From the NCBI RefSeq assembly GCF_002257705.1, contig NZ_LSLK01000074.1, positions 124,001 through 188,000 on the forward strand: a stretch of 64,000 nt of DNA, read 5' to 3'. Below are positions 18,268 to 28,002 of the stretch, one piece after another (position 1 is the first letter of the stretch; each line of letters begins with the position of its first letter). The stretch is from Sporomusa silvacetica DSM 10669 (GTDB lineage: Bacteria > Bacillota > Negativicutes > Sporomusales > Sporomusaceae). A program made the translations under genes and the position numbers. The notes under the pieces are model-generated. The model saw nothing but the letters and a program-made list of their open reading frames with translations, searched no databases and was not told the origin of the DNA.

Positions 18268-18765
18268 TTAGTCAACTGGTTCATAATGAATCTCCCACGT
18301 CAGCGTGCCTTTGCGGCTAACATCCCTAAAAATGGGCCTTTCGTGCATACTGTACCCCATTACCAAAATTTTCACAGCTCTTCTCTCTGGTGAAAACTTT
18401 TTATTCTTTGTACCAGGATATACTTTTTCGATCTCACCATTCTCCCATACAATCGCAATTACTGATTTATCAGCATGCTCGCCGGTCGCTTGGAAGTTGA
18501 CAATAGCTATGTCTTGGGCAGCTTGGCCAGCAATGGCTTGCCGCAATTCTATTTTCCCTTCAAAAGGTACCTCTGTTCCCCGAACAATCCGCAACGATGG
18601 CAGCGGTGTAATTGTAACTTTATTAGAAAAGTCCTCGGTATCTACGACGCTTTTTTCAGGAATAACGGCGCGCCTTTCCGTTCCTGCAAATAACATATAG
18701 CCAACTATTATAATTACCAACATAGCAATAGCACCTATTGCAAAACTTTTCCACGACTGTACCAT
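18268..18765 (-). CDS. Membrane-anchored hypothetical protein
   Basis: About 165 aa from ATG 18765 (GGGTGGGGG upstream). One N-terminal transmembrane helix (about residues 8-27) is followed by an extracytoplasmic beta-rich domain with no cysteine. I do not recognise the domain. An LPSLRIVRGTEVPFEGKIEL segment suggests an Ig-like or beta-sandwich fold. It ends 66 bp before the sigma-54 activator and is preceded by a terminator, so it is probably its own transcription unit. Confidence 0.55.
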   Translation of the reverse strand: MVQSWKSFAIGAIAMLVIIIVGYMLFAGTERRAVIPEKSVVDTEDFSNKVTITPLPSLRIVRGTEVPFEGKIELRQAIAGQAAQDIAIVNFQATGEHADKSVIAIVWENGEIEKVYPGTKNKKFSPERRAVKILVMGYSMHERPIFRDVSRKGTLTWEIHYEPVD

Positions 18766-18865
18766 AACCCCCACCCGCCTCTTAGAAATATAACCAGCCT
18801 ACTTTATTGCTTTGCTTGCCAATCCTTTTGATTACTGACATTTTGAGTATAGCATCAAAATATCA

Positions 18866-18903
18866 AAGAAGGAATGTCCCCTTTTAGAGGAACATTCCTT
18901 CTT
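18866..18903. terminator. Bidirectional terminator
   Basis: A perfect 12-bp stem (arms 18866-18877 and 18892-18903), with T-runs on both strands. It lies between the 233-aa secreted protein gene and the gene starting at 18765. Confidence 0.75.
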
Positions 18904-18945
18904 TTTATCCATAACTCCTTCGTTGCACCCTAGTAAATCAGCACA

Positions 18946-19647
18946 CTACTTATGTCCATTGCCTTTATCATTATTATGCTCAAGAACTTTTTTGTTATCT
19001 TTCTTATCATCTTTATCTTGCTGCTTATCCTTGTTACTATTTTGGTCATGCTTATGCTCATAACGTTCATCATCGCTACGATCCGGATTCTGACCCTGTT
19101 CGTAATATTCATCATGATTTCTGTTTGGCTCCCGCCCTTCATAACGTTCATCATGATTTCTATCGTTGTCACGATCATGCTCAGGATAGTTGTCGTATTC
19201 GTCTATGTAATTTATAGCTATCTTATAGAAATGCGCCTCATCGACAAATAAATTATACCTGTGTTTTAGTTCCTGAACTTTAAGTCCGTGCAGTTTAGCT
19301 ATCTCACCCCAGCCCATATGCTTCTTACGGAGAACAACAATATCATCGATAGGTAAACCAGCGTAGTCAGCAACAGCATACATCATTGATATATCACCAA
19401 AACCAAAATCAAAATTAGCTGTTAGTCGAACTACTTCAGACGTTAGAATTGGACGATCGTAATAGGACGACAGAGCGTGGGCCAATCTCATGCTATCAGA
19501 ATAAGTTTCGGACTTGTAAAAACTGGCATCGCCAACACGGATCGCTGTTGTCGACGTTGTAACACTGGCAGCAATGGCACCTGTCGGAATGATAAATGTC
19601 AGGGCCGTGGAAACTGCCAAAACAGTAGTATAGCGTTTTAATAACAT
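18946..19647 (-). CDS. Secreted protein with charged low-complexity tail
   Basis: About 233 aa from ATG 19647 (GGGGG seven bases upstream). An N-terminal signal peptide (LLKRYTTVLAVSTALTFIIP, then TGAIAA) is followed by a helical globular region of about 130 residues with YAVADYAGLPIDDIVVLRKK and HMGWGEIAKLHGL. The last 85 residues are almost only Asp, Asn, Glu, Lys, His and Arg, with short repeats related to NHDERYE. Proteins of this layout are often called DUF-containing secreted proteins in Negativicutes. The tail could bind cations or the cell wall. No firm function. Confidence 0.6.
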   Translation of the reverse strand: MLLKRYTTVLAVSTALTFIIPTGAIAASVTTSTTAIRVGDASFYKSETYSDSMRLAHALSSYYDRPILTSEVVRLTANFDFGFGDISMMYAVADYAGLPIDDIVVLRKKHMGWGEIAKLHGLKVQELKHRYNLFVDEAHFYKIAINYIDEYDNYPEHDRDNDRNHDERYEGREPNRNHDEYYEQGQNPDRSDDERYEHKHDQNSNKDKQQDKDDKKDNKKVLEHNNDKGNGHK

Positions 19648-19781
19648 AAACAATCCCCCTTTTAAAACAATTTTATCATTTAGACTAATCGGTCATCTAT
19701 AGGTCTAAAGTCCTATATTAATTAATCGGTTCATAACGAATAATCCGTAATGATGGCAGCAGTGCCCAGGTTACGCTGGAA

Positions 19782-21251
19782 CTACTTATGTTTAGCTCCA
19801 TTGGTGTTAGCAGGCTCTTGCTCGCGGGGTAATTTAGTCTCAGTACTTAACTCTTCTGCCGTTTCAAACTGCATATCTGCGACGCGCAGCCCCCGGTCTG
19901 TCCAACTCTTTTTATCTGTTTCCCCGGTTATAAATTTCTTACTGACAAAATAAATTAACGAATATAACGCTACAAACCCCAGCCCGGCGAACAACCCTGC
20001 TCCCTGCCCGGGAATTAACGGCATGCTGGCAATGATACCTCCGATACTTACCAAGGCCACCCAGGAGGTAACAGGAAACCCAGGAAGCTGGCATTTTCCC
20101 CGGGGCGGGCACCCCTGTCGCTGCCTCAATCTATAGTGTGTTGCCAGAATAACCATATAGGAAAACAGCAAGGCGAACCCACCAGAACTAACTAAGAAAA
20201 GATATACCTGCGCGGGCAGGAAAAGCCCCAGGCCAAGCCCGCCAAGCATTGCCGCACCCGAAAAAATAATACCGCGATAAGGGATATCGCCTTTATCTCT
20301 CACCCAGGACGGTGCATGACCTTCATCAGCCAATGATCGCAGCATTCGCCCTAATCCAAACATAGCAGCCAGCATGGTTGATAGAATGGCCGTCACCAGT
20401 ACAATGCTAATTGTATTGCCTGCCCATTGCAAGTTCCAGGCTGTTAGTGCAGTCACTAAGGGACTTTGGTCTGTTGTTAGTACCGTAGTCGGCACAAGCA
20501 GCAATAGCGCTGTGATGGCAGTCACATATAGACCAACTAAGGCAAAAACGGTGTAGGTAATTGCTTGTGGTACTGTTTTATCAGGCTTGGCTGTTTCCGA
20601 AGCAGCCAGACCAATAACCTCAAAGCCTGCATAAGAAAACATGACAATTAGCATACTCCCCGCAACGCCTCCGAGTCCTGCCGGGAATACCGGTTCTGTT
20701 GCCAATGCCCCTGCTTGTACTTGCGCTGATCCTGGCATTAACCCACTAACAATAGCTATGCTCAAAACCACAAAGCCGATAATCGCAATCAGTTTTACAG
20801 CCGCAAGGCCCCCTTCCAGCTTACTTAACTGATCTGCTCCAAACAAATTGAGAATAGTAACAACGATAATAACAGCCGCGCCGAGCAAAGGAACAGAAAC
20901 TCCCTGTAACCACGTCTGTAGCAATGCCGACACGGCTACTGCCTCACTCGACATCGCCAGCACCATTCCTGTCCAGTATACCCACCCCACAACAAACCCG
21001 ACAGCAGGACCATAGGCCTTTTCAGCAAATGTGCGAAAAGAGCCTGGCGCTGGATCAGCTACCGTCATTTCCGATAAAGCATAAAGAATGGCATACACGA
21101 GAGCGCCGCCCACTACAAAAGACAGTACGACTGCTGGTCCCGCAGCTCGAATAGCAACCGCTGACCCTAAAAAAAAGGAACCTCCAATTACCGTTCCTAA
21201 CGCCATCATGGTTAACTGCCAAGCTGATAAACCTTCACCTTGCTTTTTCAA
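19782..21251 (-). CDS. APC-family amino acid permease
   Basis: A 489-aa protein with about 12 hydrophobic segments. The N-terminus (LSAWQLTMMALGTVIGGSFF) carries the glycine-rich unwound helix 1 typical of APC transporters. A conserved FSYAGFEVIGLAASETAKP is near residue 215. The C-terminal 50 residues are hydrophilic and cytoplasmic. It probably imports an amino acid by proton symport or exchange; the substrate is not determinable. It is near, but not co-transcribed with, the hut locus; GGTTAGG-like sequence precedes the start. Confidence 0.85.
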   Translation of the reverse strand: MKKQGEGLSAWQLTMMALGTVIGGSFFLGSAVAIRAAGPAVVLSFVVGGALVYAILYALSEMTVADPAPGSFRTFAEKAYGPAVGFVVGWVYWTGMVLAMSSEAVAVSALLQTWLQGVSVPLLGAAVIIVVTILNLFGADQLSKLEGGLAAVKLIAIIGFVVLSIAIVSGLMPGSAQVQAGALATEPVFPAGLGGVAGSMLIVMFSYAGFEVIGLAASETAKPDKTVPQAITYTVFALVGLYVTAITALLLLVPTTVLTTDQSPLVTALTAWNLQWAGNTISIVLVTAILSTMLAAMFGLGRMLRSLADEGHAPSWVRDKGDIPYRGIIFSGAAMLGGLGLGLFLPAQVYLFLVSSGGFALLFSYMVILATHYRLRQRQGCPPRGKCQLPGFPVTSWVALVSIGGIIASMPLIPGQGAGLFAGLGFVALYSLIYFVSKKFITGETDKKSWTDRGLRVADMQFETAEELSTETKLPREQEPANTNGAKHK

Positions 21252-21636
21252 CCTAACCCCTCCCTAGTCGACCTACGTATCTTCATTTACAAGTATCCAC
21301 CAAGGAAGGGTATGTTATTACTCTATTTTAATAGTACCGCCTCACAACTCTGGAATTTCTTCAAGACTTATGGAATTACATCGCAAAAAATAATTATCTT
21401 TACTATGCATCATATAACAAGATGGTAGATAAGATGGCAAACATATAGCCTCTGAAATCACAATCATTCTCCATCCCTGTCGGTATGGTACCAGACTAGC
21501 AACGCTGGGAGGTAACCCTAACGAAAGACAGCCACTCGACCAAAAGGTTGAGTGGCTGTCTTTCATTTATAACCGGACATTCTGTCTGTATCTTTTATGC
21601 GGGCTTCCCGTCTGCTATATAGCGCGCATACTCCTA
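21252..21636. other. Intergenic region with terminator
   Basis: About 385 bp with no convincing gene. Its only clear element is the long hairpin at 21523-21564, which fits as terminator of the ABC importer operon. The remaining 270 bp upstream of the permease are AT-rich. Confidence 0.5.
21523..21564 (-). terminator. Terminator of the ABC importer operon
   Basis: A perfect 15-bp stem (arms 21523-21537 and 21550-21564) with a 12-nt loop, about 70 bp after the stop of the permease gene. No long T-run follows on the minus strand. Confidence 0.6.
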
Positions 21637-22590
21637 TCAGTCACTTTCTGTATGCGGTTTATCAATAATCAATACCAGAATTAAAATAATACCTTCTATG
21701 ATATATTGAATACCGATAGGCAGACGGCTTATTACCATAAGTGTTACCATCAGCGTCAACATAAGTGCACCAAACGCTGTTCCAACGGTGGATGCTTTGC
21801 CGCCTGAAACTAATGTGCCGCCAATAACAACCGCACCAACTGATTGCAGCATATAAGACTGTCCCATTTCCAGAAACGCACCATCAATTCTCGCCCCGAT
21901 CAAAGCTCCTCCCACAGCAGCCAGCAAACCACTTATCATATAAGCAATCATAATCGTCCTATTTACATTAATCCCGGCAAAAAAGGCGGCAAGCCGGTTT
22001 TGCCCTACAGCAGTAATTGCCCGCCCATAGGACATCTTTGCAAATACAAAAGCAATTATCAAAATCAAAGCAAGCACAAACAATATAATAAGCGGAATTC
22101 CCAACAATCTGCCATTGGCTATTGTTGTCAAAACAGCACTTGTTTTGTTAGACGAAAAACTCGACGAGTAAACCAATACACCTGAATTAACAATGAAACC
22201 AATCGCCATTGTTGCAATAATCGGCGGAATTTTGAAAGTGATAATTGAGATAGCATTCAGAAAACCGATTACGATTCCGACACCTGCTACCACTGACATT
22301 CCCAGAATCAAGTTACTTTCAGACCCTTGGATGATGCCAAAAGACAAAAAAGCAGCCAGGGTAATTGTGTAGGGAATTGACAAATCAATACCGCCATCGC
22401 CTGATGTCATAGCAAACATCTGTCCTAAAGAAACAATAGTCAAGAGCGATGCCAGTGCCGCATTGACAAGCAGTGACTGAAAATCCAGCTTCGACAATAA
22501 CAAGCTTGTAAGAAGCCAACAGATCAAACTACCGAGACAGGCCCAAAACCAGGGGGTATTTTTGCCTATATTATTAATAGCAAGTTTCAT
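21637..22590 (-). CDS. ABC transporter permease, ribose/RbsC type
   Basis: About 317 aa from ATG 22590 (AGGAGGAAGA upstream), with eight or more hydrophobic helices and the BPD_transp_2 signature: TSGDGGIDLSIPYTITLAA near residue 65 and GGTLVSGGKASTVGTAFGAL near residue 260. It forms the inner-membrane channel of a sugar-type importer. Its start overlaps the end of the fused ATPase-permease gene by 17 bp. With the permease half of that protein it would make a heterodimeric channel. Confidence 0.88.
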   Translation of the reverse strand: MKLAINNIGKNTPWFWACLGSLICWLLTSLLLSKLDFQSLLVNAALASLLTIVSLGQMFAMTSGDGGIDLSIPYTITLAAFLSFGIIQGSESNLILGMSVVAGVGIVIGFLNAISIITFKIPPIIATMAIGFIVNSGVLVYSSSFSSNKTSAVLTTIANGRLLGIPLIILFVLALILIIAFVFAKMSYGRAITAVGQNRLAAFFAGINVNRTIMIAYMISGLLAAVGGALIGARIDGAFLEMGQSYMLQSVGAVVIGGTLVSGGKASTVGTAFGALMLTLMVTLMVISRLPIGIQYIIEGIILILVLIIDKPHTESD

Positions 22591-25072
22591 TATTCTTCCT
22601 CCTAATGGCAATACGGATTGCCAAAATGATAAACATTAGGCAGCCTTGAACAGCCGGTTGGTAGTTGCTTCCAATGTGAATGAAGCCGACAAGAGCACCG
22701 ATAAGTGAGAGTGTTACCGCCCCGAAAACCACACCAAAAGGTTCGACAATTCCGCCAACAAGCTCTCCACCCCCCATAACCACGGCCGCAATACTTAAAA
22801 GCGTGTAAGAAGAGGCCGCGTTGGCATCGGCAGCAGTTGTTATTCCTGTTAGTGATATTCCGGCTAGTACTCCAAAGAATCCAGCTAACACATATAAGGA
22901 TACTTTAGCTTTCAGTGTTGACCAACCACTTCTTGCAACTGCTTTGGGATTATTGCCGAAACCTCTCAGAACAGTGCCATATTTAGATCGTATAATGATA
23001 AAATACGAACTAACGGCAATGGCCAGTGCAAGTATTATCGACATAGGTATCAGCGGGAAATCTAGATTGAAAAATTCAACCAAAGCCGCCGGAGCACTCC
23101 CCCCCGGTTTTTCCATGACGCTTAAAGCAATCCCCAGCCATATAAATGATGATCCCAATGTGACAACAATAGCTGGAATTTTACGCACATGAATGATTGC
23201 CCCCAAAACCCCATAGCCCACAATTCCCAAAACCAGAATTAGCATCCCTAAGACTGGATTAGCAATCAATACTGTAGCGCTGATAACATTAGCAAACCCC
23301 AGATACGCTCCCATTCCCAAATCTATGTCACTTGCAGCAATGATAAACATTTGACTAATTGACGCCAATATTAGCGGTATGGCTGAACCTATCAGCAAAT
23401 TTATGCCAAAATTTGATACGGCATGCGGATTAACAAAGCTTATTACCGCAATAATCAATAGTAACGCAATACATGGCATTGCGGTTCTTTGTTTATTGAA
23501 GAAATCCGCAATTGTATGCTTCTTTTTCTCACCATTTTCGGTTTTAGCTTTCTTGTCATCTTCCACGGCAATAAAAGAGGCATCAATAATATTAGCTTTT
23601 GTAATCTCACTGCCTGCCAACTCTTTAACTAGATAACCGTCATGCATCACAAGTACTCTGTCGCATTCTGTCAATTCCTCTTCTTCCGTGCTGTACCATA
23701 TAATTAGCTTGCCTTGTGCTGCTGCTTCCCGGTAAAGCTGCGCAAGCTGCTTTTTGGTTTCTACATCTACTCCTCTGCTCGGATCGTCCAACAATATTAT
23801 GTTAGCATCTGATAAAAAAGCCCTTGCAATCAGTGCCTTTTGCTGATTACCGCCGCTCAAACTGGTTAACGGAACATGTATGTCAGACGCTTTAATTTTC
23901 AGACGATCATACCAGGTTTTTCCGCTTAGTTCTTCTTGCTTTTTGTCGATGAGAATATCCTTTTTAAACTTTGTTAAGGTTGTTATCGTCATATTGGTCA
24001 AAATAGACCATAACGGAAATACGCCTTCTTTAGCGCGGTCACCCGATACATAAGCAACTGTATCATGAATTGAAATACCATCCGTTTTATCTGTTTTTCG
24101 ACTGGTCTGATATAAAATGTTCAAAAGGGCTTTCTGACCGCTACCCTCAAGACCAGTCACCCCGATTACCTCGCCAGCATACATTTTAGCGTTGATGCTA
24201 TGCACTTGGTCGGTTTCTAAATTATTTATTTCAAGTTTCAAGTTTGCCGCGTCATAATTTGCAGTTCGCTTTCCAGGCTTACTTTCTAGGCTTTTTTCCG
24301 CAACGCTCACGCCACCCATTTGTTGAATAAGAATTGATTCATTTACAGAGCATGCTTGGTTATTGCATTTTAACTGGCCATTATTCATTACCGCAACATT
24401 GTTACATATTTTTAATACCTCTTGCAGTCTATGGGATATGAAAATAAAGGACATTCCTGTTTCTCTTGTTTTTAAGACATACTGTATCAGTTGTTCGGTT
24501 TGTTCCGCGCCTAGCGAAGAGGTAGGCTCATCCAAAATAAGCAATTTCAAATCAGGATCACAGGCAGCTCTTGCAATTTCAACCATTTGACGCTGTGCAA
24601 TCGATAAATTTGACACTGTTTCGGTAGTATCAATGTTATTGCCTGGAAAAACTTTGTCTAACGATTTACGTGCCGCTTCATTGGCTGCTCTTCGCCAATT
24701 GCCCACTGCAAAGATTTGATGCTGTTCAATAAAAAAATTCTCATATACCTTTAAATTGGTGCAAAGCGAAAGCTCCTGATATACCACTCTAATACCAAGT
24801 TGTCGAGCAATTGTAGTTGAATACTCTCTTATATTTAAATTATTTCCCAAAAATGCAAGTGTTCCTGAATCAGGCTTTGTTACTCCTGAAATAATCCGCA
24901 TCATGGTGCTTTTGCCAGCGCCGTTAGCACCGACTAAGCCTAGCACTTCCCCTTTATTTATAAAAATAGACATTTTGTCCACGGCCTTGGTAGCACCGTA
25001 TGTTTTAAGTATGTCTGACGCTTCCAACAGCACTTCTTTTTTGTCTGGCGTCTGCAAATCATTTGTGACCAT
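22574..25072 (-). CDS. Fused sugar-type ABC ATPase and permease
   Basis: An 832-aa fusion. Residues about 15-245 are the first ATPase (Walker A GLVGANGAGKSTMM, signature LSIAQRQMVEIARA, Walker B LLILDEPTSS). Residues about 265-510 are the second, with a degenerate P-loop (GVTGLEGSGQKALL) but signature LSGGNQQKALIARAF, as in RbsA/MglA. After a charged linker (about 515-535), residues about 540-832 are an RbsC-type permease (ASDIDLGMGAYLGFANVI, VMGGGELVGGIVEPFG). RbsA and RbsC are normally separate proteins, so one-chain fusion is unusual. The stop codon region shows no sign of frameshift. The substrate-binding protein lies upstream. Confidence 0.88.
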   Translation of the reverse strand: MVTNDLQTPDKKEVLLEASDILKTYGATKAVDKMSIFINKGEVLGLVGANGAGKSTMMRIISGVTKPDSGTLAFLGNNLNIREYSTTIARQLGIRVVYQELSLCTNLKVYENFFIEQHQIFAVGNWRRAANEAARKSLDKVFPGNNIDTTETVSNLSIAQRQMVEIARAACDPDLKLLILDEPTSSLGAEQTEQLIQYVLKTRETGMSFIFISHRLQEVLKICNNVAVMNNGQLKCNNQACSVNESILIQQMGGVSVAEKSLESKPGKRTANYDAANLKLEINNLETDQVHSINAKMYAGEVIGVTGLEGSGQKALLNILYQTSRKTDKTDGISIHDTVAYVSGDRAKEGVFPLWSILTNMTITTLTKFKKDILIDKKQEELSGKTWYDRLKIKASDIHVPLTSLSGGNQQKALIARAFLSDANIILLDDPSRGVDVETKKQLAQLYREAAAQGKLIIWYSTEEEELTECDRVLVMHDGYLVKELAGSEITKANIIDASFIAVEDDKKAKTENGEKKKHTIADFFNKQRTAMPCIALLLIIAVISFVNPHAVSNFGINLLIGSAIPLILASISQMFIIAASDIDLGMGAYLGFANVISATVLIANPVLGMLILVLGIVGYGVLGAIIHVRKIPAIVVTLGSSFIWLGIALSVMEKPGGSAPAALVEFFNLDFPLIPMSIILALAIAVSSYFIIIRSKYGTVLRGFGNNPKAVARSGWSTLKAKVSLYVLAGFFGVLAGISLTGITTAADANAASSYTLLSIAAVVMGGGELVGGIVEPFGVVFGAVTLSLIGALVGFIHIGSNYQPAVQGCLMFIILAIRIAIRRKNNETCY

Positions 25073-25168
25073 GAAGAACCTCCTGATCTATTTTAATTAA
25101 AGACGACTACACGTAAATTTTCACGGTTCTTAACTAAGAAAATACGTCGTTCCGTAGCTACACAGTTT

Positions 25169-25202
25169 GAAAAAAAGAACCTTGAGTTGTTGCTCAAGGT
25201 TC
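25169..25202 (-). terminator. Intra-operon terminator after binding-protein gene
   Basis: GAACCTTGAG (25177-25186) pairs with CTCAAGGTTC (25193-25202), and the minus strand then has seven T. It lies between the binding-protein gene and the ATPase-permease gene. Such a partial terminator raises the ratio of binding protein to transporter. Confidence 0.8.
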
Positions 25203-25240
25203 ACTACCTACACTTACATTATAAGAGTTCCTTTATCCAT

Positions 25241-26302
25241 CTATTGAACCTTATTCTTATTTAAAAGATTCTGGTAAACCCAATCCTTTGTGTATTCCGG
25301 ACTTACAATTGTACCTGGTTGCATGCTTTGATATTTTTCAAGATCTTTCTGTGAAATTTCCGCAAAAGGCATAATCATATCTTTGGGAACATTTTCACCA
25401 TTAGCCAAGGCAACCGACAGCCACACAGCGGCACTTCCAATCCCCGGAGTAGAACATTCGCCCCAGGTTGTATATCCGTTTTTCTTATTTTCTTCACTCC
25501 ACCACTTCACAAACTCGGCAGACCCATTGGCCAATATCTTAGGAACTGGTTTTCCTGCTGTTTGGAAGGCTTGAACGGCGCCGTAATCATCACCGCCGCT
25601 TTGCAAAATAACAACGTCAACATTGGGTAAACTCGGGAGTATGCTACTAATTTGGGAATTTGTCACAGAGGTTGTACACTGTCCGTAAACAGTTCCGACA
25701 ACCTTCATGTCCGGGTAATTTTTCAGTACCTCCATGGTCCCTTCGTACATATCATTATCTGGAGCTGAACCAGCAACACCACGAACAATCAAGACATTCG
25801 CCTTGCCATTAAACTGTTGAACTGCATAATTCGCCATATCTTTTCCGAATTTTGGGAAATCAAAATTCAACTTATAATTATCCTTTTCAGTGGCAATGGA
25901 GTCAAAAGATAGTACCTTAATACCCGCTTTTTCAGCTTTTTCAATTGCACCATTCATTGCAGTAGGTGAAAAAGAGTCTATAGCGATAACATCAACATGT
26001 TTTAAGATAAGATCATTCATTTGAGTCATCTGCGTCTGTTGTGTACCATCACCGTTTAAAATTATATAATCGGCGATCAAGCCTTCCGCTTTAGCCAGTT
26101 TTGCGGCAGCTTCAAAAGCATCAACCATTTGATGCCTCCATGTGTTGCCGTAAAATGAATTTGACAGTGCAATAACAGGTTTCTTTCCACCCGCATTTGG
26201 TGCTGTTTTAGTTGCTTGTTGGGAATTGCCGCAAGCAGCGATAGTTAGCATACCAACTACAGCCAAAACTACTAACAAAAAACGACTTAGAAATTTTTTC
26301 AT
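25241..26302 (-). CDS. Sugar-type ABC substrate-binding lipoprotein
   Basis: 353 aa. The signal peptide ends in a lipobox (LTIAACGNS), so the mature protein is a lipoprotein with Cys at residue 24. The rest matches periplasmic-binding-protein type 1 (RbsB-like): KPVIALSNSFYGNTWRHQMV at the start of the first lobe, then DVIAIDSFSPTAM and a second lobe. It captures the substrate for the fused ABC transporter downstream, separated from it by a partial terminator. The ligand is unknown; the adjacent amidohydrolase hints at a cyclic or amide compound rather than a plain sugar. Confidence 0.88.
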   Translation of the reverse strand: MKKFLSRFLLVVLAVVGMLTIAACGNSQQATKTAPNAGGKKPVIALSNSFYGNTWRHQMVDAFEAAAKLAKAEGLIADYIILNGDGTQQTQMTQMNDLILKHVDVIAIDSFSPTAMNGAIEKAEKAGIKVLSFDSIATEKDNYKLNFDFPKFGKDMANYAVQQFNGKANVLIVRGVAGSAPDNDMYEGTMEVLKNYPDMKVVGTVYGQCTTSVTNSQISSILPSLPNVDVVILQSGGDDYGAVQAFQTAGKPVPKILANGSAEFVKWWSEENKKNGYTTWGECSTPGIGSAAVWLSVALANGENVPKDMIMPFAEISQKDLEKYQSMQPGTIVSPEYTKDWVYQNLLNKNKVQ

Positions 26303-26447
26303 AATAACTCTCCCCCTTTTTTTATAAACTATTCAGTATCGCATAGTTAGCCAATATCACATCCCCTTGTATTAACGTAGGTTTTATAGCATTAAAAAAC
26401 TATCTAAAAAAATACAATTCAGATAATTTAAGCAAAAGAAAAACAGT

Positions 26448-27203
26448 TTAAATAGTAAGTTTGTAAATTTCTATTGCATTTAGAGCAAATACTTTATTCA
26501 AGTCATTCTGGTTTTTAATCACAGACCGGTATTTTGCCAATTCAACCGGAATATTGTTTATTGAGTCGGAAGAAAACATGATTTTGCCGCACCCAACCTG
26601 CTGAACCATTTTTTCGAGCCCGATTACGCCAACCCAACTCGGTTCAAGATAAACATTTTCATATTTTTTCGCAATAAAAGTAGCCTGTTGATTATGCATT
26701 TCCGAACCGGCATGAGCAAGTACAACAATTACATCCTTAAAGCTTTCGATAGCGTTGATCACACTTATCGGATCAGAAAACGGTACACCCGCTCCTGTAT
26801 GAATCATTAAGGGAACATTAAGCGCTCTTGCAATTTCAAAAGTATGCAAAGCATCTTTGGAAGATGGGTGAACAGCATGTGCGATCGGTGTTATTTTTAA
26901 ACCTACAAATCCTAGCTCTTTGATGCACCTAACCGCTTCTTTATCATAGTCCTCTGCTTTAAAATGTGGATTTATTGATGCCATACCCCAAAAACGTTTA
27001 TCTTTGTTTTTCGTTAGTTCATAAATACGGTTATGAATCTGCCGGGTATCTTCAAGATAGGGGCGACAAATATATGGCTGAACTATAGCTCCATGAATGT
27101 TATGCTCATAATAACTAGTAATTAATTGCTCCTCAGACTGCTCTTCATCAAAAACAACGTCACACCCTAAATGTGCATGTATATCAATTATCACACGATT
27201 CAC
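26448..27203 (-). CDS. Metal-dependent amidohydrolase (amidohydrolase-2 family)
   Basis: 251 aa. The start MNRVIIDIHAHLGCDV gives the HxH metal ligands; further expected ligands are in KITPIAHAVH, MIHTGAG and FSSDSINNIP. The TIM-barrel family includes decarboxylases and lactone hydrolases related to ACMSD. It is at the 5' end of the ABC-importer cluster, 146 bp before the binding-protein gene, and may process the imported compound. The exact reaction cannot be read from sequence. Confidence 0.82.
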   Translation of the reverse strand: MNRVIIDIHAHLGCDVVFDEEQSEEQLITSYYEHNIHGAIVQPYICRPYLEDTRQIHNRIYELTKNKDKRFWGMASINPHFKAEDYDKEAVRCIKELGFVGLKITPIAHAVHPSSKDALHTFEIARALNVPLMIHTGAGVPFSDPISVINAIESFKDVIVVLAHAGSEMHNQQATFIAKKYENVYLEPSWVGVIGLEKMVQQVGCGKIMFSSDSINNIPVELAKYRSVIKNQNDLNKVFALNAIEIYKLTI

Positions 27204-27481
27204 ATCCTTTTATATAATTGGAATTAGTGAGTTTATTTACTATATTTATACATTTGTTAATTATCACTCAATTTCCTTCGGAATTATTTGACCTCCATCA
27301 TAAAAATATTACACACTATATCCCATTAAAAAGTTAGAATTCAGTCTGAATCTGATTTGCCAAAAATTAAAGAAGCTTATTATAGCTAAACATTGGCTTT
27401 CATATAAGGAAGATCCATCCTCAACACTTTTCATCATGATTTTCAAAAAGGTAGCTGCCTATAAATACCAAAATCTACCGA

Positions 27482-27796
27482 ATGATGTGGGGCACCGCCG
27501 GTTTGAATTCAGGAAGCGGCTTGTCGGCTATCGAAATACCTTTAAAAATATGTGCATGTGCCGCCTACATTGCAGCATTGGAACCAGGTAGCCTGCTGCT
27601 ACCAAAGGTTAAAAAGGATGTATGGGGTGACTTAAAGATAGGTTTGTTGGTACCAAAAACAGGTATTGTAGGTTCTCTTGCTGCTGCAAGAATAAATTTA
27701 TCACTAATTACTGAAGATAAACTTGTCAAAGAATTGCAATTCCGGATTGATGAACTACAAATCAGCTTTGATATGGTAATGACTAATTTAGGTTAA
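27482..27796 (+). pseudogene. Orphan 104-codon frame, probable gene remnant
   Basis: The frame encodes a moderately hydrophobic, Gly/Ala-rich protein, with a stretch (KIGLLVPKTGIVGSLAAARI) followed by a helical end. Composition is protein-like, but no ribosome binding site precedes the ATGATG, and the first residues look like the middle of a domain. It may be the 3' fragment of a lost gene. I do not recognise the family. Confidence 0.35.
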
Positions 27797-27885
27797 AACC
27801 CGGGTTTTTGTTACCAACTACTATAATCTATTTCCATCAACTTGTGTTTGACACTAAAACTATATTGTATACATTATTTTACCCA

Positions 27886-27914
27886 TTGTGTAAAGCGCAA
27901 CATTCTTCTATAAT
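27886..27914 (+). promoter_or_regulatory. Sigma-A promoter for biotin carboxylase
   Basis: TTGTGT (27886-27891), 17 bases, then a perfect TATAAT (27909-27914). A second possible promoter is TTGACA (27848-27853) with TACATT 16 bases later. Either would give a leader of roughly 80-120 nt. Confidence 0.55.
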
Positions 27915-28002
27915 GTAATTCAGTGAGTATCAAGTTAAAAACCATCAAGGGTTTTACGAAGGTACTTGATCCACTACTACTTGCAAATGGAGGTCAATAC
28001 CG

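Larger units (their letters stand above)
27204..28002. other. Intergenic region with a possible gene remnant and the accC promoter
   Basis: About 800 bp between divergent units. It contains one plus-strand frame of 104 codons without a ribosome binding site (see 27482) and AT-rich promoter sequence before the biotin carboxylase gene. Nothing else is recognisable. Confidence 0.5.
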
